From Novosphingobium sp. (GTDB lineage: Bacteria > Pseudomonadota > Alphaproteobacteria > Sphingomonadales > Sphingomonadaceae), in contig JADYXV010000193.1 in the NCBI GenBank assembly GCA_020853995.1, positions 1 through 26,278 on the forward strand: a stretch of DNA of 26,278 nt, written 5' to 3'. The first letter of the stretch is position 1, and each line of letters opens with the position of its first letter. Positions 22,712-26,278 of the stretch are shown here, piece by piece. The notes under the pieces are model-generated. The model was given only the letters and a program-made list of their open reading frames with translations, did no database searches and was not told the DNA's origin. The position numbers and the translations under genes are program-made.

Positions 22712-24021
22712 CCGTAATGCGCATTACCCGTATCCGGTGCGTTGGGTGCATCGCGCAACAGGCCCCGTTTTAAAAGCGTTGCAGCGCCTGCATCCACTTG
22801 CAACAGTCCGGGCACAATCCAGTGGCGCACGCGCGCCTCGATCTGATGTCCCGCCAGCCTGCCAGACGCGCCCCCGGCATCGCGCACACCTGTTGCGGCA
22901 AAGCTGTCCCGCGTGTTTTGCGCCCACGCACTACGCCACCCGACAAAAGCGTCTGTGCGTTTTGATGGCGTCACCTCGAACCGCGCGGATGGTGCGATCA
23001 TGTTGGCGCGGCTGAACGGGCCATAAAGGCCGTTCGGCCCGAATTCGAACCGGCGCGCACCATAAAGGGAATCAAACCGGCCGAACTTGCCAAACTTGCC
23101 ACCATCGCCGCTCGCTGCATCGAACATGGCCACCAGTCGTGGATGCCACCCCGTTGCAAACGTATGGCCCACTTCGGCGTGAACAAGCCATGCCGACACA
23201 TCAAGGTCGGCTATGTCGGTCACGGCTGTGGATCTGCGCACTTTGCCGAACTGGTATGCAACTTCGACATCATGGTCCCACTTGCCGGCCGATGCCGCCC
23301 GAAAAGCACGCGCTCCGACCGTACCAAGCCGGCGATTGCGGGTTAGCCGGTCGGGGCTGTCCCGCTCGATCAGGCCATAACCATAAGGCTGGATGACCCC
23401 GCCAAGCACGTGCGGCAAAGTGCCCTGTGCGCCAAAGAACATGAGATCAGTGCTTTCCTGATCCCACACCACGCGGTCTGCCCGCACACCCGCCGCGTCT
23501 TCAGGCAGGCGTATGTGCGGCATGGCCCATATCACATCGATCTTCTGCCCGCCCCTGGCCGTCCAGGCCAGATGCGCGCCTGTGAAGGCATTGGTCGTGT
23601 TGCGAAAACGCTGGCGCGAAACCAGCCGCCTCCCGCCAAGGTCAAGCGTAAAGCGCCCTGCCGTCAGCGTCCCGTGGCTACCTGCCGCCTTGTCCCCCAG
23701 CACAACCTTAACATGGGCCTGAACCAGCTCAATGGCGTTGACCTCACCCGTCCCTGCTGACGACCGCACGTCCTGCCCCCATGCACGTGCGTCCCACAAT
23801 TCGGCGCCAAATTGCACAGGTCCGGTATCGTATTGCGCCTCAACGGTAGTCTTGAGCGATACCATCGTATCATTCGCCGGGGCACCGGGCCGGAATTGTC
23901 CATCAACAGATTCCACCCGCAAACGCGCTGACGCTGCGATGGATAGCGGCGCATCGTCCGCCAATGCTGCCGTTGGAACAAGGCAAAGGGTCAAACCCGC
24001 AAAGGCAAATGGTTTGGGCAT
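22684..24021 (-). CDS. Alginate-export (AlgE-like) family outer-membrane beta-barrel protein
   Basis: Outer-membrane protein of 445 residues with a Sec signal (MPKPFAFAGLTLCLV..., likely cut after ALA). The mature part alternates amphipathic strands throughout, for example LSIAASARLRVESVDG, TVEAQYDTGPVQFGAELWDAR and TLTAGRFTLDLGGRRLVSRQRFRNTTNAF; this last stretch is characteristic of the Alginate_exp family. It ends in YGYVDVLLAL, which lacks the common terminal Phe. Most sphingomonad members are not tied to alginate and are better seen as porins of unknown substrate. ATG 24021 has GGAG four bases upstream. It is divergent from the manganese riboswitch and overlaps the DUF1289 gene at its 3' end. 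Confidence 0.85.
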   Translation of the reverse strand: MPKPFAFAGLTLCLVPTAALADDAPLSIAASARLRVESVDGQFRPGAPANDTMVSLKTTVEAQYDTGPVQFGAELWDARAWGQDVRSSAGTGEVNAIELVQAHVKVVLGDKAAGSHGTLTAGRFTLDLGGRRLVSRQRFRNTTNAFTGAHLAWTARGGQKIDVIWAMPHIRLPEDAAGVRADRVVWDQESTDLMFFGAQGTLPHVLGGVIQPYGYGLIERDSPDRLTRNRRLGTVGARAFRAASAGKWDHDVEVAYQFGKVRRSTAVTDIADLDVSAWLVHAEVGHTFATGWHPRLVAMFDAASGDGGKFGKFGRFDSLYGARRFEFGPNGLYGPFSRANMIAPSARFEVTPSKRTDAFVGWRSAWAQNTRDSFAATGVRDAGGASGRLAGHQIEARVRHWIVPGLLQVDAGAATLLKRGLLRDAPNAPDTGNAHYGYVDVLLAL

Positions 24022-24100
24022 GGCACTCCATGTCGGCCGTATTCAGGGCTATTATCGCGCACTTGCCGACTTGGCCATACGCGACTATCGGAGGGGACAA

Positions 24101-24222
24101 GTCACTTGGGGAGTAGCCACCGCGTTCAGTGCGCGGTCCCATCCATCGTAAAGATGGCGCGTCAACATACTTGGCCGAGAGGCCGTGGCGCAGGCGGTGG
24201 GGCAATCCCTCCGGGCGAGACC
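24101..24222 (+). ncRNA. yybP-ykoY manganese riboswitch aptamer
   Basis: The stretch carries the two conserved parts of the yybP-ykoY (Mn2+-sensing) aptamer: GGGGAGTAGCC at 24108-24118 and CGTCAACATACTTGG at 24160-24174, ending in GGGCGAGACC (24213-24222). Local stems are visible between them: ACCGCG with CGCGGT, and CCATC with GATGG. It lies in the leader of a TMEM165/GDT1-family gene, the classic genetic context of this riboswitch. Recognised by eye; the exact helix limits, especially of P1, were not computed. Confidence 0.88.
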
Positions 24223-24292
24223 AATGACGGCAGCTTTTCGTCCGGGCCGGACGGGAAGGCCCGCCGTCATTGTCTCAGTTCCCGTCCGGCCC
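24217..24292 (+). promoter_or_regulatory. Riboswitch expression platform with two competing hairpins
   Basis: GAGACCAATGACGGC (24217-24231) can pair with GCCGTCATTGTCTC (24263-24276), with one bulged C. This uses the GAGACC end of the aptamer. A different 12-base perfect pairing joins GGGCCGGACGGG (24244-24255) and CCCGTCCGGCCC (24281-24292), ending 14 bases before the ATG. The two pairings interleave and so should exclude each other. No T-run follows, so control is more likely at translation than termination; that is inference. Confidence 0.6.
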
Positions 24293-24306
24293 CGAGATCG
24301 ATTGCC

Positions 24307-24882
24307 ATGTTTGAAGCCTTCACCACCTCCACCGCTATCGTCACGCTCGCCGAAATTGGCGACAAGACGCAATTGCTGGCCATCGTCCTGGCCACACGTT
24401 TCAAAAAGCCGGTGCCGATCGTGCTCGGCATTCTGGTCGCCACGCTCGCCAATCACTTCCTCGCTGCACTGCTGGGCGCAACGGCTGCCGCTTTCCTTGA
24501 TGGCATGTGGTTCCGCTTGGGGATTGCCGCTGGCTTCGTGGCGATGGGCCTGTGGACTCTCGTGCCCGACACGTTCGACGATGACGATGCGCCAAAGCCA
24601 TCGCGTTTTGGCCCGTTCCTCACCACACTGGTGGCATTCTTCATCGTCGAAATGGGCGACAAGACGCAAATCGCCACAATCGCATTGGGCGCACGGTTCA
24701 ACGATGCGCTGGCGGTTACCGCAGGCACGACGCTGGGCATGATGATCGCCAATGTACCCGCCGTGTTCCTTGGTCAGGCCTTGATCAAGCGTGTCCCGCT
24801 TGATGTCGTGCGGATGGTTGCAGCTGCACTGCTTGTCGCCACCGGCGTCTGGCTGGCACTCCAGACACTCGGCATCTGGTAA
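24307..24882 (+). CDS. TMEM165/GDT1 family Mn2+ exporter (UPF0016)
   Basis: Inner-membrane protein of 191 residues with two homologous halves of three helices. Each half has the family motif E-x-G-D-K-T: EIGDKT at residues 16-21 and EMGDKT at 115-120, where the acidic residues bind the metal. A charged loop (DTFDDDDAPKPSR) separates the halves. Bacterial relatives export manganese, and the yybP-ykoY riboswitch in its leader supports this: high Mn2+ would switch on its own exporter. The start is ATG 24307; a clear Shine-Dalgarno is missing (only CCCGAGAT upstream), in line with a structured leader. Family confident, substrate strongly supported by the riboswitch. Confidence 0.92.
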   Translation: MFEAFTTSTAIVTLAEIGDKTQLLAIVLATRFKKPVPIVLGILVATLANHFLAALLGATAAAFLDGMWFRLGIAAGFVAMGLWTLVPDTFDDDDAPKPSRFGPFLTTLVAFFIVEMGDKTQIATIALGARFNDALAVTAGTTLGMMIANVPAVFLGQALIKRVPLDVVRMVAAALLVATGVWLALQTLGIW

Positions 24883-24895
24883 AGACGCTTTACCC

Positions 24896-24910
24896 GTTCG
24901 TCATTTGTTC
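24896..24910 (+). promoter_or_regulatory. LexA (SOS) box upstream of mmcB
   Basis: GTTC at 24896-24899, seven bases, then GTTC at 24907-24910: an exact match to the alphaproteobacterial LexA operator GTTC-N7-GTTC. It ends 14 bases before the ATG of mmcB, a gene known to be under LexA control in Caulobacter. Confidence 0.82.
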
Positions 24911-24924
24911 TTATCGTCGGCGAT

Positions 24925-25419
24925 ATGAGCGAATCAGCCACCGCCGTAGTCGAACTCGCTGTCGAGCGTGAAGCACGCGCTGTGGCGCGGGGCATTTGCC
25001 GCCTGTTTGCGCGCAATGACATATGGTGCCTGCCGGAAATGCCGCTGCGGTCAAACCGGCGGGCCGATCTCATGGGGATTGATGCCAAGGGGCAAGTGGT
25101 GATCGTTGAAATCAAGGTCAGCCGCGCTGATCTGCTTGGTGATGCCAAGTGGACCGATTACCTCGATCATTGTGACCGTTTCTATTGGGGACTTGCCCCG
25201 CATCTTGACCGCGCAGTGCTCGATACCGAGGACTTCCTGCCACACGCCTGCGGAGTGATCGTGGCTGATGGCTACGACGCAGAAATACTGCGCCCTGCCC
25301 CCACCGTCCCGCTTGCCGCAGCAAGACGCAAGACCGAGGTCGAGCGTCTGGCTCGCGCATCATTGCGGCGACAGTTGGTGAGTATCGATCCGCATTGCGC
25401 CACGTGGGGCATGGAATAG
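24925..25419 (+). CDS. mmcB: MmcB family putative DNA repair nuclease
   Basis: Protein of 164 residues of the MmcB family (PD-(D/E)XK nuclease fold), linked in Caulobacter to resistance against mitomycin C and to the SOS response. The nuclease core can be seen: RRADLMGID (D48), then VVIVEIKVSRADLLGDAKW with E62-x-K64. The conserved tail part DRFYWGLAPHLDR and AEILRPAPTVPLAAARRKTE follows. ATG 24925 begins 42 bases after the exporter gene, and an exact GTTC-N7-GTTC LexA box lies just upstream, so it probably has its own SOS promoter. It converges on the unknown gene at 25426, with stop codons six bases apart. Confidence 0.93.
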   Translation: MSESATAVVELAVEREARAVARGICRLFARNDIWCLPEMPLRSNRRADLMGIDAKGQVVIVEIKVSRADLLGDAKWTDYLDHCDRFYWGLAPHLDRAVLDTEDFLPHACGVIVADGYDAEILRPAPTVPLAAARRKTEVERLARASLRRQLVSIDPHCATWGME

Positions 25420-25433
25420 CGCCTGTCAGGCGC
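25419..25433. terminator. Hairpin between convergent mmcB and unknown gene
   Basis: GCGCCT-GTC-AGGCGC forms a perfect six-base stem with a three-base loop, covering both stop codons of the convergent genes. No clear T-run follows on either strand, so terminator function is only plausible. Confidence 0.4.
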
Positions 25434-25860
25434 GGCGCTTTATGCCCAAGGGCGGGATCAGCGCCAACAACGCGGCCCGTGTGCTGACAAATTCGTGCCA
25501 CAGCGCCTGCGCTGCGGGCATGGGCGAAATCCCTCGGGCAGAAACAGCCAGCAGAGCTGTCAAACCCGGCTCCATGAATGATGCAAGGTCATCAACGCCT
25601 TGTTTGGCCAGATCATATCGCCACCCCCCGGTATCACGCATGATCGCCGGAAAATTGCGGATCTCGGGCTTGCGCATTTCCGGTGGCAAGCCGGCAAGCG
25701 CGCAAACCACCGCCGCTGCATCATGCAGCGCCGCCCACGTCATCGACAGTGTATTGCCGGAAGCCTGTCCAAAGGTCGCCGGTCCTGATCCATTTGCCCC
25801 TGATACCTGCTGGCTTGCAGCGGGCGTCGAATCACGATTGCCGGATGGTGTCGTTTGCAT
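25426..25860 (-). CDS. Conserved-looking protein of unknown function
   Basis: Protein of 144 residues from ATG 25860; a longer frame with a TTG start at 25893 is possible and neither has a clear ribosome site. I do not recognise the family. The first about 35 residues are polar and low complexity (many S, G, Q, T). The rest is helical and mildly hydrophobic, with WAALHDAAAVVCALAGLPPE, MRDTGGWRYDLAKQGVDDLASFMEPGLTALLAVSARG and a final HEFVSTRAALLALIPP. No signal peptide or clear membrane helix. It is convergent to mmcB with a six-base gap. The regular codon use and absence of stops support a real gene. Confidence 0.6.
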   Translation of the reverse strand: MQTTPSGNRDSTPAASQQVSGANGSGPATFGQASGNTLSMTWAALHDAAAVVCALAGLPPEMRKPEIRNFPAIMRDTGGWRYDLAKQGVDDLASFMEPGLTALLAVSARGISPMPAAQALWHEFVSTRAALLALIPPLGIKRRA

Positions 25861-25982
25861 GACTCGGACCGATACCCGCGCGCCACCTACCAAATCGCTA
25901 AAACCCTAACCCCTCAGCGTCACATCCCAACAAAATCACTAGCAACCACGCAAAGGCACTGCTACGTGCCTCTCCAGCGCAA

Positions 25983-26059
25983 GCACCCGTAGCTCAGCTG
26001 GATAGAGTACTGCCCTCCGAAGGCAGGGGTCACTGGTTCGAATCCAGTCGGGTGCACCA
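25983..26059 (+). tRNA. tRNA-Arg (anticodon CCG)
   Basis: A full cloverleaf can be drawn. The acceptor stem is GCACCCG/CGGGTGC, the D arm GCTC...GAGT, the anticodon stem CTGCC/GGCAG with loop CTCCGAA (anticodon CCG, reading CGG), and the T arm ACTGG-TTCGAAT-CCAGT. It is followed by A and an encoded CCA end. The DNA after it is less GC-rich, so it may be an integration site. Confidence 0.95.
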
Positions 26060-26133
26060 TTATTTCAAAGGCTTAGTGGATACACTTGAAAGTCGCTTGG
26101 CAAAAATAAGCATATCGCAACCCCGGCGCTTGC

Positions 26134-26278
26134 TCAATCAGCCTTGTTGCCGTGAATGTGATGGCGAGCCATTTCGTTTCGAATCAGAATACGGGGCTTG
26201 GTCGGCAGATCGATGACGTCAATCTCACCTTCGAATGCAGACTTGTTGTAGCGATGGCAGAACATCGTTGATCGGCGC
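26134..26278 (-). CDS. Unrecognised ORF reaching the window edge
   Basis: Reading leftward, a frame is open from the window edge to TGA at 26134. An ATG at 26265 would give 43 residues; otherwise it is the C-terminal end of a longer gene. The sequence includes YNKSAFEGEIDVIDLPTKPR and ILIRNEMARHHIHGNKAD. I do not recognise it, and it does not look like the end of a tyrosine recombinase. Base composition is lower in GC than in the genes to the left, and it sits just after tRNA-Arg, so it might belong to an acquired element. The 74 bases between the tRNA and this frame hold nothing I can name. Confidence 0.35.
   Translation of the reverse strand, partial: RRSTMFCHRYNKSAFEGEIDVIDLPTKPRILIRNEMARHHIHGNKAD

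Noticed and set aside
1..26278. Insertion sequences, phage genes, toxin-antitoxin pairs and CRISPR arrays
   Set aside because: No transposase, integrase, terminal inverted repeats or repeat-spacer pattern was found in the window; only the tRNA edge hints at a possible element outside it.

Overview
The window looks like chromosomal DNA of an alphaproteobacterium, most likely a sphingomonad (Novosphingobium/Sphingobium-like). This rests on the high GC, the many GTG starts and 4-base stop/start overlaps, a GTTC-N7-GTTC LexA box in front of mmcB, and the protein families present. The genus is inference.

Layout: (1) 1-2108, a truncated MFS transporter divergent from a YeiH-type membrane protein. 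(2) 2259-3481, a cytochrome c' and cytochrome b561 pair. (3) 3503-7126 (minus), a four-gene membrane glycosylation operon (GT-C glycosyltransferase, GT2 polyprenyl-phosphate glycosyltransferase, methyltransferase, GtrA), divergent from a second large polytopic protein at 7382-8911. (4) 9124-19298 (plus), the centrepiece: an operon for quinohemoprotein amine dehydrogenase (QHNDH) in the order qhpA-D-C-B-G-F-E, followed by a TPR-sulfotransferase gene whose ATG overlaps the qhpE stop. (5) 19372-20868 (minus), an RhlE-type DEAD-box helicase with a hairpin in its leader. (6) 21198-22711, a secreted M20 peptidase coupled to a DUF1289 protein, converging on an alginate-export-family outer membrane protein (22684-24021, minus). 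(7) 24101-24882, a yybP-ykoY (Mn2+) riboswitch with competing downstream hairpins ahead of a TMEM165/GDT1-family Mn exporter. (8) 24896-25419, a LexA box and mmcB, converging on a small unknown gene. (9) tRNA-Arg(CCG) at 25983-26059, followed by less GC-rich DNA with an unrecognised partial ORF.

How the QHNDH genes fit together: QhpA (diheme), QhpB (beta-propeller) and QhpC (small subunit with the quinone cofactor) form a periplasmic amine-oxidising enzyme. QhpD (radical SAM) makes Cys-to-Asp/Glu thioether bridges in QhpC, QhpG (flavoprotein) hydroxylates the cofactor Trp, QhpE (subtilisin-like) removes the QhpC leader, and QhpF (ABC protein) is the exporter. Every cross-linking residue of QhpC is present at the spacing known from Paracoccus. 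The new element is the eighth gene, a TPR-sulfotransferase apparently translated with the set, for which I know no role in QHNDH maturation. QhpG, QhpE and QhpF each depart from textbook motifs. No AraC-type regulator (qhpR) is visible in the window.
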